The notes beneath the pieces are model-generated. The model saw only the letters and a list, made by a program, of their open reading frames with translations. It had not been told where the DNA came from and did not search any database. From the NCBI RefSeq assembly GCF_011397115.1, contig NZ_AP022822.1:2460001-2524000 (forward strand): a stretch of DNA of 64,000 nucleotides. The letters are read 5' to 3'. Both the position numbers and the translations under genes were made by a program. Positions 9,217 through 17,358 of the stretch are shown here, in pieces (the stretch's first letter is position 1; each line of letters starts with the position of its first letter). Source of the DNA: Enterococcus saigonensis. Lineage in GTDB: Bacteria > Bacillota > Bacilli > Lactobacillales > Enterococcaceae.

Positions 9217-9531
9217 TTATTTTTGAACTTTATCTTGAATTAATTTATACAAATCAGGAATCCCCATCGGAGTGTACAAAATACCTTCAATTGGAATCAG
9301 CGGTATATCGTTAGCATCTGCCTCTTTTTGTAAAAATTCTTTGCGAAAACTAACCTGTGGTGCTAATAAAAGAGCATCCCACTTTTCTTGTTGCATTTTT
9401 AGTGAAACTTCTTCTGTACCTGTTGCTTCCATTGAGAAATTTTCATTTCCTTGTCTTTTTGCTTCTGCTACCAGATTCTCCGCTAAAATTGAAGAACTCA
9501 TGCCACCGCCACATGCTAATAATACTTTCAT
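9217..9531 (-). CDS. PTS lactose/cellobiose-family IIB component
   Basis: This 104-residue cytoplasmic IIB subunit begins MKVLLACGGGMSSS, which contains the phosphorylated cysteine (Cys7). The rest is the usual alpha/beta fold ending in a helical segment (DLYKLIQDKVQK). The ATG at 9531 has GGAGGG six bases upstream, and the longer in-frame extension is not needed. It is the first gene of the six-gene sugar operon, transcribed from the promoter at 9561-9588. Confidence 0.94.
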   Translation of the reverse strand: MKVLLACGGGMSSSILAENLVAEAKRQGNENFSMEATGTEEVSLKMQQEKWDALLLAPQVSFRKEFLQKEADANDIPLIPIEGILYTPMGIPDLYKLIQDKVQK

Positions 9532-9547
9532 AAAACACCCTCCATTT

Positions 9548-9596
9548 TTGAACCGTTTTAATTTTACATCCAAAGTATAATCTGTAAACGCTTAAT
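9548..9596 (-). promoter_or_regulatory. Sugar operon promoter with LacI operator and cre-like site
   Basis: On the minus strand TTTACA (9588-9583) and TAAAAT (9566-9561) are separated by 16 bp. The operator TTGAACCGTTTTAA (9548-9561) starts at the -10 hexamer and covers the likely transcription start. The -35 hexamer is also part of TGTAAACGCTTAAT (9583-9596), which matches the cre consensus at 12 of 14 positions. The layout suggests specific LacI repression plus CcpA catabolite repression. Binding by either protein is inferred. Confidence 0.6.
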
Positions 9597-10602
9597 TTGC
9601 AATACTTTTTTTAACTTTTTTTACAGAATCTCTCCATAATAAATTTGTTGTTAATTCAATTGTTGTAAACATCCCTTCTTTTTTTTCTTTTATACGTTCC
9701 AAAATCAATTTACCAATCATTTCACCCATCTCTTGAATTGGTTGTTCCACCACTGTCAGTTTTGGCTGGATAATATCACTAAGTTCAAAATGATCAAATC
9801 CGACCACTGATATATCATCTGGAATTTTCTTTTTCAGCTCTAAAATAGCCTGTACAGACCCCAGTGTCATATAGTAATTAGTAGAGTATAACGCTGTTAT
9901 ATTACCTCTCTTTAATAGTTCCATAGCTCCTTCGTAACCATCTTCTTTGGTGTAATCTCCGACCACTACCAATTCTTTATCATAGATATTTTTACTCTTC
10001 ATACTATCAACATATCCATTCAGTCTTTCTGCTCCAATATATCGATGTGTATGGCCGCCAATTATCCCTATTTTTTCATGACCCATATCATATAATTTGT
10101 CTACTACTTGATAAGAGGCTTGATAATTATCAACGAGAACTGTATCTGTTTTAAACCCTTTGATTGGAGAATCAACTGCAACAATAGCAATATTCTCATC
10201 TTGCAAAGTTTTTAAGATAGGTAAGTTCTCTTCCAAATGAAATACAACTATCCCATCTACAGAACGTGTTCTCAAAAATTCCATTTTATGAGCCAATCTA
10301 TTGTGATCATTTTGATAGTCGCATAATAATAAACTGTAATTATTTACTTCTAAAAAGCTTTCTAAACTAGAAACAATAGAAGTTGCAAAAACATCGGTTA
10401 AAGAGTTTACTACAACACCAATGGACATACTGCGATTATTTTTCAGTCCCTTTGCAATAATATTTTCTTCATAACCTAATTTATCAATCGCCCTTTGAAT
10501 AGTAGTCATATTATTCTTTTTTAATTGATAACCATTTAAGAAACGGGAAACCGTACCAATTGAAACCCCCGCTTCTTTAGCTACTTCTCTGATTGTTACC
10601 AT
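9592..10602 (-). CDS. LacI-family repressor of the sugar operon
   Basis: This 336-residue regulator has a LacI helix-turn-helix (IREVAKEAGVSIGTVSRFLN, residues 4-23) and a periplasmic-binding-like sensor (IGVVVNSLTDVFATSIVSSL, then VVGFDHFELSDIIQPKLTVV). AGGAGG precedes the ATG at 10602. It lies only 60 bp upstream of the IIB gene, reading the same way. Matching palindromes before IIB and IIC are the natural targets. A separate 25-bp perfect palindrome upstream of this gene may mediate its own control. Confidence 0.9.
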   Translation of the reverse strand: MVTIREVAKEAGVSIGTVSRFLNGYQLKKNNMTTIQRAIDKLGYEENIIAKGLKNNRSMSIGVVVNSLTDVFATSIVSSLESFLEVNNYSLLLCDYQNDHNRLAHKMEFLRTRSVDGIVVFHLEENLPILKTLQDENIAIVAVDSPIKGFKTDTVLVDNYQASYQVVDKLYDMGHEKIGIIGGHTHRYIGAERLNGYVDSMKSKNIYDKELVVVGDYTKEDGYEGAMELLKRGNITALYSTNYYMTLGSVQAILELKKKIPDDISVVGFDHFELSDIIQPKLTVVEQPIQEMGEMIGKLILERIKEKKEGMFTTIELTTNLLWRDSVKKVKKSIAN

Positions 10603-10667
10603 TTTATCCTCCTACTTTGTACTTCTTAACATTTATAATTTAGCATGATTTCTGATTGTTGAAAACC

Positions 10668-10692
10668 TTTTATTGAACAATGTTCAATAAAA
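10668..10692. promoter_or_regulatory. Perfect 25-bp palindrome upstream of LacI regulator
   Basis: The arms TTTTATTGAACA and TGTTCAATAAAA are exact reverse complements around a single central A. It lies about 65 bp upstream of the ATG of the LacI gene at 10602. It has no T-run and is AT-rich, so an operator fits better than a terminator. The half-site TTGAAC also begins the operon operators at 9174 and 9548, but the centre differs. Confidence 0.55.
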
Positions 10693-10748
10693 TAGTTATA
10701 CTTACTTTATCTAATATAGTTGTGTACTTTTTTGATATTTCAAACTAA

Positions 10749-10791
10749 ACAACAGACCTCTTTGGTAGATCTTGTCAAAGAGGTCTGTTGT
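10749..10791 (-). terminator. Terminator after LacI regulator
   Basis: A 16-bp stem (10749-10764 pairing with 10776-10791, core CAGACCTCTTTG) begins at the last base of the stop codon of the LacI gene that ends at 10791. The downstream T content on the minus strand is moderate (TTGTTTAGTTTG). Confidence 0.7.
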
Positions 10792-11714
10792 TATCGAATG
10801 ATTAACTGATGAGGAATTGTTATATGTGCCTTTTTTTCATCATAAAAAAGTTGAAATGCTGCTTTACCGCACTGCTTTAATTGATGATCGACGGTTGAAA
10901 AATGCAGTAGTTGACTCACTAATAAGTTTTCACGACCAATAATAAGCGGCTGTGCATCTGGCGGATATTGCGCTAAAATCATCGCAGCAACTTCATCCCC
11001 ATTCGTGATAATCCCGTCTACTTTCTGCTTTTGAAAAAATTCAGCAGCTTGAAAGCCATCTTCAGCATGAATACAGTCCCAAAAAATATTATCTGTATTA
11101 AAGTCTGGAAAGTATTTTTTACTTTGTGCAATTGTTAAGATGGAATTGCCACTTAGCCGTTTACTTCGTCCTAACGTTAAGCCTAATCGTTTAACACCTT
11201 GTTTTTTTAAGTAAAGAATACATTCTTTTAACGATTCTGCCAGATCAATAGCAACATAACGAACCTCTTCTAACTCAGAAGCTTCACAAAAAACAATATT
11301 GTTTTTCTCCAAGTAAGGTAAGAAGACATCCATATGATTCGCTCTAGTTGTCACGATCAAGCCGTCAAAACTTTTAGCAGCGAGTTCTTCTAAATAACTT
11401 CTTTCTAATTCTTCATCATAATTAGTTGGTAATAATGTGATTTTGTATTGGTGGGCAAAAGCAGCTCTCATAATACCTTTTAATAGTTGATTGTAAAATG
11501 GATGATCTACAAAAGGAACAATGACTCCCACATTCCGCGTGCGACCTTTACTTAGATTTTGTGCAGTTCGGTTAGGCTTATAATCTAGTTCTGCCATTAC
11601 TTGCAAAACCTGCTGTCTTTTTTCTTCTGCAACATAAGGATGATTATTGATAACCCGTGAAATTGTTGTCACCGAATAACCTGTTAACTTCGCAATATCG
11701 CGAATATTTGCCAC
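10791..11714 (-). CDS. LacI-family transcriptional regulator
   Basis: This 307-residue regulator starts at a GTG (11714), eight bases after GAGG. From there the protein begins with the standard ANIRDIAKLTGYSVTTISRV helix-turn-helix; an upstream GTG at 11723 overlaps the ribosome binding site. The sensor domain (VGVIVPFVDHPFYNQLLKGI, LIIGRENLLVSQLLHFSTVD) is slightly short for the family. It follows a small unknown gene by 21 bp and probably shares its promoter. A TGAAAC-TC-GTTTCA palindrome upstream of that pair is a candidate autoregulatory operator. The effector is unknown. Confidence 0.87.
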   Translation of the reverse strand: MANIRDIAKLTGYSVTTISRVINNHPYVAEEKRQQVLQVMAELDYKPNRTAQNLSKGRTRNVGVIVPFVDHPFYNQLLKGIMRAAFAHQYKITLLPTNYDEELERSYLEELAAKSFDGLIVTTRANHMDVFLPYLEKNNIVFCEASELEEVRYVAIDLAESLKECILYLKKQGVKRLGLTLGRSKRLSGNSILTIAQSKKYFPDFNTDNIFWDCIHAEDGFQAAEFFQKQKVDGIITNGDEVAAMILAQYPPDAQPLIIGRENLLVSQLLHFSTVDHQLKQCGKAAFQLFYDEKKAHITIPHQLIIR

Positions 11715-11735
11715 TATACCCACCTCATTTGTAAA

Positions 11736-12017
11736 TTATACAGCTACCTGCATCAATTGATGATACAAATAGTCTATCACAGCTAACCCTGCTTCATAAA
11801 CTTGACAACTCATTTCATCTTTACCAAAGGAGAAGCGCCGGCCACCATAATATTCATCAAACACTTGCCAATCCAAATCACTAATTTTCTCAGATAGAAA
11901 TTGTCGTGATTGTAAACCACTGACATCAGTTAAGATAATTCTACCTTCTACTACTTCAACTTGAACATAACAAAGCTTGCTGCAACCATTTTGAGTTACT
12001 TTCACATAGGTAAACAT
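11736..12017 (-). CDS. Small protein of unknown function
   Basis: This 93-residue protein is not recognised. It is soluble, has no signal peptide, and contains mixed beta-rich segments (FTYVKVTQNGCSKLCYVQVE, RRFSFGKDEMSCQVYEAG) followed by a C-terminal helix. AGGAGG lies seven bases before the ATG at 12017, so it is very probably translated. It is co-directional with the LacI gene 21 bp downstream and likely forms a two-gene operon with it. It may be a partner or a target of that regulator; this is speculation from position only. Confidence 0.7.
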   Translation of the reverse strand: MFTYVKVTQNGCSKLCYVQVEVVEGRIILTDVSGLQSRQFLSEKISDLDWQVFDEYYGGRRFSFGKDEMSCQVYEAGLAVIDYLYHQLMQVAV

Positions 12018-12099
12018 TTTTCATTCCTCCTACATAGTTTTCATAGTTACTAGGGAAAAAGTTCTTTTTCTTTTCCAGCTACAACTAGAGCATAATGTA

Positions 12100-12113
12100 T
12101 GAAACTCGTTTCA
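12100..12113. promoter_or_regulatory. LacI/cre-type palindrome
   Basis: TGAAACTCGTTTCA has perfect 6-bp arms around a TC centre and lies 83 bp upstream of the small gene that starts at 12017. It resembles operators of LacI-type proteins. Autoregulation by the LacI gene at 10791-11714 is a plausible role. Confidence 0.45.
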
Positions 12114-12148
12114 GAGCAAGGAAAAAGTTTGCTTTTAAACGTAAAAAA

Positions 12149-12186
12149 ACAACCTTTTACTTTTAAATCTTCACGTAAAAGGTTGT
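12149..12186 (-). terminator. Terminator after the methyltransferase gene
   Basis: The stem ACAACCTTTTAC (12149-12160) pairs perfectly with GTAAAAGGTTGT (12175-12186) and is followed on the minus strand by a run of seven T. It lies 14 bp beyond the stop codon of the methyltransferase. Confidence 0.85.
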
Positions 12187-12199
12187 CTTTTATTTTGAA

Positions 12200-12805
12200 T
12201 TAGTCTTCTTTTGTACTTTGTAAAATATAATAGCCTTTGTCTTTTGTCAAAATTTCACAGTTACCAAAGACTGCATGCATTTTTTTCTCAGCACTAGGCG
12301 CCCCTTGTTTTTTTTGAATTACTACGGTTAAGGTGCCACCTTTAACCAACAACGGATAGGCATCAGTTAAAATAGCATGAACGACTTTCTTGCCCGCACG
12401 AATTGGGGGATTACTTAAAATTGCAGCATAGCTTGTCTTTTTCACGTCTGCATAAATATCACTTGTGTGGATGTCGACATTTTCAACTTGATTGCGCCCT
12501 GCATTACGTTGTGCCAAGTCAATTGCCCGTTCGTTGACATCGACCATCTCAACAAAGCGATCAGTAGTCGCAGCCAATGCTAAACCAATTGGACCATAAC
12601 CACACCCAACATCAAGAAGAGCTCCTGCTGGCAAGTTATCGATGGAAAAACTTTCAATTAACACTCTGGAACCATAATCGATTGTATTACGGGAAAAAAC
12701 GCCGCTATCAGTCACAAAATGCAGCTTGCGTCCTTTTAATTCAAAATCAAACGCAGCAAACTTATGGTCTGCATTCGGTTGATTGGTATAATAATGATCA
12801 CTCAT
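12200..12805 (-). CDS. Class I SAM-dependent methyltransferase, RsmC-like
   Basis: This 201-residue Rossmann-fold methyltransferase has the SAM-binding motif LLDVGCGYGPIGL (about residues 63-75), an acidic ribose-binding position in VEMVDVNERAI, and the catalytic NPPI motif. The NPP(I/F) motif marks N-methylation of a base. Proteins of this length in Firmicutes are usually annotated as 16S rRNA guanine-N2 methyltransferase-like (YbxB), shorter than E. coli RsmC because the inactive N-terminal domain is missing. It begins four bp after the SGNH hydrolase stop and forms an operon with it. The exact rRNA target is not proven. Confidence 0.87.
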   Translation of the reverse strand: MSDHYYTNQPNADHKFAAFDFELKGRKLHFVTDSGVFSRNTIDYGSRVLIESFSIDNLPAGALLDVGCGYGPIGLALAATTDRFVEMVDVNERAIDLAQRNAGRNQVENVDIHTSDIYADVKKTSYAAILSNPPIRAGKKVVHAILTDAYPLLVKGGTLTVVIQKKQGAPSAEKKMHAVFGNCEILTKDKGYYILQSTKED

Positions 12806-12809
12806 AATT

Positions 12810-13382
12810 TCATCCTAATAGTTTATTTTTGATATCCCGCGCAATAAGCGCTCCTAATAAATGATACCCGAATTTTGATGGATGTAAACCATCACTTTGT
12901 AAAAATTCAGCAGGGTCTGGGTAAATTTCCATATGATGATACATATCAATGTAGTTCACACCGGTTTCTTGTGCGATATCTTTTGCCACGGCGATGTATT
13001 GTAACAGCGTTTCTTTATTACCGGCAGTTTTAATCGTCAAATCTACCCAACTTGGACCAACTAAAATCATTTTTTCAGTTGGAAAAGTTAGAATCATTTT
13101 TTTCAAATTTTCGCCGTACTCTTGAACGTTTTTCTGGTTATTGATAGCATCGTTAATACCAACATTAATTACAACAAAGTCTGGATTTTCAGCTTTTGCT
13201 TTTGGTAATTGTTCTAAGGCAGTTGTACTTGAGGCACCTCTTTCACCTAAATTAACTACCGTATAATCGGCAAAACCCATCCCTGTTAAGGTTTCTGTCA
13301 CATACTCATCTACTAAATTTGTGACTTTCCCTTCAAAAAAGCCAGCTGCGATACTGTCACCCATTATGATAATTTTCTTCAT
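12810..13382 (-). CDS. SGNH/GDSL-family hydrolase
   Basis: This 190-residue enzyme has the SGNH blocks in order: block I IIMGDSIAAG with the nucleophile serine at position 10, block II glycine in NLGERGAS, block III asparagine in NVGINDA, and block V Asp and His in SDGLHPS. No signal peptide is present, so it is probably cytoplasmic. Esterase or lipase activity on small acyl esters is the family expectation. The physiological substrate is unknown. It is the first gene of a two-gene operon with the methyltransferase. Confidence 0.87.
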   Translation of the reverse strand: MKKIIIMGDSIAAGFFEGKVTNLVDEYVTETLTGMGFADYTVVNLGERGASSTTALEQLPKAKAENPDFVVINVGINDAINNQKNVQEYGENLKKMILTFPTEKMILVGPSWVDLTIKTAGNKETLLQYIAVAKDIAQETGVNYIDMYHHMEIYPDPAEFLQSDGLHPSKFGYHLLGALIARDIKNKLLG

Positions 13383-13552
13383 AGTATTCCCCGCTCCTTA
13401 AGATTCTTTTTAAATTCAATGTAAAACTATTCTACAACTTGCTCTGAAATATTACTCATCTTTATACTAGCAGAAAGACTGCTAAACTGCATTTTATTTG
13501 TGTTTTTACTGATACTTGCTACCATTATGTGTTAAAATGTTCGCGAAGTCTT

Positions 13553-13574
13553 AGCGTATATTGTAGTATACGCT
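13553..13574. repeat. Inverted repeat upstream of coaA
   Basis: AGCGTATA (13553-13560) and TATACGCT (13567-13574) form an 8-bp perfect inverted repeat around a 6-base loop in the coaA leader. There is no adjoining T-run. It could be an operator or an mRNA hairpin; neither role is established. Confidence 0.4.
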
Positions 13575-13622
13575 GTGGCAATGTTGTTGGCTTTACTTAA
13601 AAATAGCCAAAAGGAGTCGCTC

Positions 13623-14546
13623 ATGGAGGAAAAAATGAATTACTACAAAATTTCCCGTCAAGAATGGCAGGGATTTTATAATAGTAACAATATGCCCTTA
13701 ACCCAAGAAGAATTGGATAGTATTAAAAGTCTAAATGACCGCCTATCCATGCAAGATGTTGAAGATGTCTATATCCCTTTATGTCATTTGATTCATTTAT
13801 ATATGAAAGAAGCCGAATCACTAAACTTAAGTAAGGGGCTCTTCTTACATCGCTATGTCAAAACCCCGCCTTTTATTATTGGTATCGCCGGTTCAGTAGC
13901 AGTGGGAAAATCAACCACTGCACGTTTAGTACAAACCTTGCTTTCCCGTTTGTTTCCAAGACGTAATGTCCAATTAATTACAACAGATGGTTTTTTATAT
14001 CCAAATCAAATATTGGCTGAAAAAGGCATCATGGATCGCAAAGGATTTCCCGAAAGTTACGATATGGAACGTTTAATTCAATTCTTAAACGAAGTAAAAT
14101 CGGGTAAAAAATCTATTCAAGTACCGGTTTATTCTCATAATGTTTACGATATTATTCCCGATGAGTTTGAACTAATCGAGCAGCCGGACATTCTAATCGT
14201 AGAAGGTATTAATACACTACAATTGCCTCAAAATCAACAAATTTACGTTAGTGACTTTTTTGATTTTTCGCTTTTTGTCGATGCCAAGCCCGAATTAATT
14301 GAACAGTGGTACTTGGAACGCTTTGAGCAATTATTAGATACTGCTTTTTTAGACCCTGCTAATTATTATTATCAATTTGCAATTGGTGACCGTAAAAAAG
14401 CGGTAAAAATGGCTGAAAACGTCTGGCAAAATGTGAATTTGAAAAATTTAGAAGAGTACATCTTGCCTACTAGAAGTAGAGCAGATATAATTCTCCATAA
14501 AACAAACCATCATTTAATTGATGAAATCTATTTGCGAAAATATTGA
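13623..14546 (+). CDS. coaA: Type I pantothenate kinase
   Basis: This enzyme (307 residues) phosphorylates pantothenate, the first and rate-setting step of coenzyme A synthesis. The Walker A loop GSVAVGKS is at residues 90-97, followed by TTDGFLYPN and the KGFPESYD segment typical of bacterial type I CoaA. AAGGAG lies six bases before the ATG at 13623. A second ATG at 13635 also has a GGAGG site and would give 303 residues; an upstream in-frame ATG at 13575 lacks a site. It stands alone on the plus strand, upstream of guaA. Confidence 0.95.
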   Translation: MEEKMNYYKISRQEWQGFYNSNNMPLTQEELDSIKSLNDRLSMQDVEDVYIPLCHLIHLYMKEAESLNLSKGLFLHRYVKTPPFIIGIAGSVAVGKSTTARLVQTLLSRLFPRRNVQLITTDGFLYPNQILAEKGIMDRKGFPESYDMERLIQFLNEVKSGKKSIQVPVYSHNVYDIIPDEFELIEQPDILIVEGINTLQLPQNQQIYVSDFFDFSLFVDAKPELIEQWYLERFEQLLDTAFLDPANYYYQFAIGDRKKAVKMAENVWQNVNLKNLEEYILPTRSRADIILHKTNHHLIDEIYLRKY

Positions 14547-14628
14547 TTTTATTTTCACGCCTGTTAAACTGCTTGTAAGAAGCTTACTTCTTTACAATAA
14601 ATAATCTGAAGAATCGAGGGATTTAACT

Positions 14629-16194
14629 GTGACAAATGTTGACCACCTGCCGACAGTCGAAAAGATCATCGTCTTGGACTATGGTAGCCAGTACAACCAA
14701 TTGATTACACGCCGCATCCGTGAGTTTGGTGTCTTTTCTGAACTGATGAGCCATAAAATCACTGCAGAAGAAGTCAAAGCCATTAATCCAAAGGGAATTA
14801 TTCTTTCTGGTGGGCCAAACAGTGTTTATGATGAAGGCGCCTTTGGTATTGATGAAGAAATTTTGAAATTAGGGATCCCAGTTCTAGGTATTTGTTACGG
14901 CATGCAACTTATCACTTATAAATTAGGTGGGAAAGTAGAGCCTGCACTAAACAAAGAATACGGTAAAGCGGAATTAGAAGTAACTGCAGACGATACAGAA
15001 CTTTTTGCCGATACACCAAAAAAACAAAACGTTTGGATGAGCCATGGTGACTTGGTCACACAAACTCCAGCTGGTTTTGAAGTTGTAGCAACAAGTAAAG
15101 ATTGTCCAATTGCTTCCATCCAAAACAAAGAAGACAAGATTTACGGTATCCAGTTCCATGCTGAAGTGCGTCATTCTGAGTACGGTAATGATTTATTGAA
15201 ACATTTTGCAATGGATGTTTGTCAATGCAAAGGTGATTGGTCAATGGATAACTTCATTGATATGCAAATTGCGCACATTCGGGAAACTGTAGGTGACAAA
15301 AAAGTCTTACTCGGTTTATCTGGTGGTGTTGATTCTTCTGTTGTAGGTGTTTTATTACAAAAAGCTATTGGGGACCAATTGACTTGTATCTTCGTTGACC
15401 ACGGTCTTTTACGAAAAGACGAAGGAAAACAAGTAATGGAAAGCCTTGGCGGTAAATTTGGCTTAAACATTATTAAAGTGGATGCCAAAGATCGTTTCTT
15501 AGATAAGCTAAAAGGTATTTCTGACCCTGAACAAAAACGTAAAATTATCGGTAATGAATTCGTTTATGTTTTTGATGACGAAGCAACCAAACTTGCCGGT
15601 GAAGAAGGAATTTCTTTCTTAGCACAAGGAACACTTTATACAGACGTCATTGAATCAGGAACCGAAACTGCTCAAACGATTAAATCTCACCATAATGTTG
15701 GTGGGTTACCAGAAGACATGCAGTTTAAATTGATTGAACCATTAAATACTTTATTTAAAGATGAAGTTCGCGAATTAGGAACACAGCTTGGCATGCCTGA
15801 TTCTATCGTATGGCGTCAACCATTCCCAGGTCCTGGACTTGGTATTCGCGTTTTAGGTGAATTAACAGAAGAAAAATTAGAAATCGTGCGCGAATCAGAT
15901 GCTATCTTGCGAGAAGAAATTGCGGCAGCAGGACTTGACCGCGACATTTGGCAATACTTCACTGTCCTACCAGGCATCCGTTCTGTTGGTGTAATGGGCG
16001 ACGGTCGTACGTATGATTATACTGTCGGTATCCGTGCTGTTACTTCAATTGATGGCATGACCGCAGACTTTGCCCGCATTCCTTGGGATGTCTTACAAAA
16101 AATATCTGTCCGCATCGTTAACGAAGTCGATCACGTCAATCGCATCGTGTATGATATTACTTCTAAGCCACCTGCAACTGTAGAGTGGGAATAA
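14629..16194 (+). CDS. guaA: GMP synthase (glutamine-hydrolysing)
   Basis: This 521-residue enzyme amidates XMP to GMP using glutamine and ATP. The class I glutamine amidotransferase domain has Cys89 in GICYGMQL and His-Ala-Glu in IQFHAEVRHSE. The ATP-pyrophosphatase domain has the P-loop SGGVDSS, and the C-terminal dimerisation domain ends IVYDITSKPPATVEWE. The start is GTG, with GAGGG upstream. The final codons GAG TGG GAA TAA are the attachment core used by the two integrated elements downstream. The protein sequence is fully preserved, so integration does not inactivate the gene, but its native terminator has been displaced. Confidence 0.98.
   Translation: MTNVDHLPTVEKIIVLDYGSQYNQLITRRIREFGVFSELMSHKITAEEVKAINPKGIILSGGPNSVYDEGAFGIDEEILKLGIPVLGICYGMQLITYKLGGKVEPALNKEYGKAELEVTADDTELFADTPKKQNVWMSHGDLVTQTPAGFEVVATSKDCPIASIQNKEDKIYGIQFHAEVRHSEYGNDLLKHFAMDVCQCKGDWSMDNFIDMQIAHIRETVGDKKVLLGLSGGVDSSVVGVLLQKAIGDQLTCIFVDHGLLRKDEGKQVMESLGGKFGLNIIKVDAKDRFLDKLKGISDPEQKRKIIGNEFVYVFDDEATKLAGEEGISFLAQGTLYTDVIESGTETAQTIKSHHNVGGLPEDMQFKLIEPLNTLFKDEVRELGTQLGMPDSIVWRQPFPGPGLGIRVLGELTEEKLEIVRESDAILREEIAAAGLDRDIWQYFTVLPGIRSVGVMGDGRTYDYTVGIRAVTSIDGMTADFARIPWDVLQKISVRIVNEVDHVNRIVYDITSKPPATVEWE
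16182..16194 (+). repeat. attL core in the 3' end of guaA (site A)
   Basis: AGAGTGGGAATAA encodes the last guaA codons and stop. The identical 13-mer occurs at 48322-48334 and a 10/12 match to the last twelve bases occurs at 22537-22548. This matches the 11-bp GAGTGGGAATA target that I recall for Tn5801-like elements. Confidence 0.9.
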
Positions 16195-16285
16195 AGAGCC
16201 ACTATAAATTGAAGTGAGAAAGCCTATTTTACAGCGTTTCTTGGAATGTAAAACGGACAAAAAACACTAAAATTCAAATAGTTCC

Positions 16286-16306
16286 CTGCCAAAAACCCTG
16301 CCAAGA
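16286..16306 (+). repeat. Arm-type integrase repeats, left end of element 1
   Basis: The tandem units CTGCCAA and CCCTGCCAAGA lie about 90 bp inside the guaA core. The same pair, in the same order and orientation, recurs at 22458-22477 near the other end of the element. Paired direct repeats near both ends are what arm-binding domains of tyrosine integrases recognise. Confidence 0.6.
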
Positions 16307-16323
16307 ATTTTCTGGCAGGGTTT
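16293..16323. terminator. Hairpin terminator-like structure downstream of guaA
   Basis: AAACCCTGCCA (16293-16303) pairs perfectly with TGGCAGGGTTT (16313-16323) around a 9-base loop; GGTTGTTTTT follows on the plus strand. It lies inside element 1 and may now terminate guaA transcription. It shares bases with the integrase arm-type repeat. Confidence 0.55.
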
Positions 16324-16470
16324 GGTTGTTTTTATATAAAAAATCGCTATTATGTTAGAAACTTGAATCAGGCGAAAATAAGGAGTTAATACATATAAAC
16401 CATATTATAAATGATTCCTTAGATTGCAAAAAAACAACAGTAATCAAAAGCGGAAATAGCCGTTTAGGAT

Positions 16471-17358
16471 TCATTTAAATAATTCTAACTGTGGCATACA
16501 ATTTTTTAGGCGCTCAGTTGCAAGTTTCACATAATCCTCCACTAATTCAATCCCTATATAGTTTCTATTATGTTTCAATGCAACAACTCCGGTAGTTCCT
16601 GATCCAAAAAAAGGATCAAGAACTGTATCCCCTTCTTTTGTTGCAGCGAGTAGGCAAGTTTCGACTAATTTTTCTGGAAATACCGCAAAATGAGCTCCTT
16701 TATATTTCCCTAATGGTATACTCCATACTGTACGTTTATTTCTTCCAAGAGGATGAAATGCCTGATCCCATCTTCCATCATGCAAATTAGAATTACCAGC
16801 ATTTTTCCCATTCTCTGGCGTCCCGCCTTTTTTCCCTAAGTGATTTCTTCCGCCTTTCATTTTTGATTTTTCAGTAAATGTCACGTGCTCTTCTCTTATA
16901 GCATCTGCATCATAAAAGTAATTCTTTTCGCTTAACGTAAACATAAAAATATACTCATGATCTGTGGTAGGTCGATTTTTCACTGATGACGGCATAGCAT
17001 TTGGCTTATGCCAAATGATATCACTTCTTAATATCCATCCTTTATTTTGCATTGCAATTGCAAATCTCCACGGTACGCCTTGGAGATTTCCTTTCACATA
17101 AGAGTCCCCTAGGTTAACCCAAACTATTCCATCCTTTTTCAGAGCAGGCTTCAAATGTTCAAACACCTGCACTAGATGATTAATATATGAATCAACTTCT
17201 TTCTCTCGACCTATCTCGCTTTCCTTTTCCGATAAACTTTTACCATATTTTCTTAAGCCGAAATAAGGTGGACTGGTAATAATAGTCTGGATTGACTCTT
17301 TTTCTAAGTTCATTGAATTTTTTATTACATCTCCATGAATAATTCTATTATATTTCAC
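16471..17358 (-). CDS. Type II DNA methyltransferase (beta-class, SPPY motif)
   Basis: This 295-residue methyltransferase has the catalytic motif TSPPYFGL near residue 29 before the SAM-binding motif DPFFGSGTTG near residue 247, the beta-class order. SPPY (rather than DPPY) is typical of cytosine-N4 methylation, but adenine-N6 cannot be excluded. A central region around residues 160-200 is rich in Gly, Asn and Lys and is the likely target-recognition segment. The GTG start at 17358 overlaps the restriction enzyme gene by 11 bp. It protects the host from the partner nuclease. Confidence 0.9.
   Translation of the reverse strand: MKYNRIIHGDVIKNSMNLEKESIQTIITSPPYFGLRKYGKSLSEKESEIGREKEVDSYINHLVQVFEHLKPALKKDGIVWVNLGDSYVKGNLQGVPWRFAIAMQNKGWILRSDIIWHKPNAMPSSVKNRPTTDHEYIFMFTLSEKNYFYDADAIREEHVTFTEKSKMKGGRNHLGKKGGTPENGKNAGNSNLHDGRWDQAFHPLGRNKRTVWSIPLGKYKGAHFAVFPEKLVETCLLAATKEGDTVLDPFFGSGTTGVVALKHNRNYIGIELVEDYVKLATERLKNCMPQLELFK

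Noticed and set aside
14547..14628. Purine riboswitch or PurR box upstream of guaA
   Set aside because: Only 82 bp are available and no riboswitch fold or clear PurR box could be seen.
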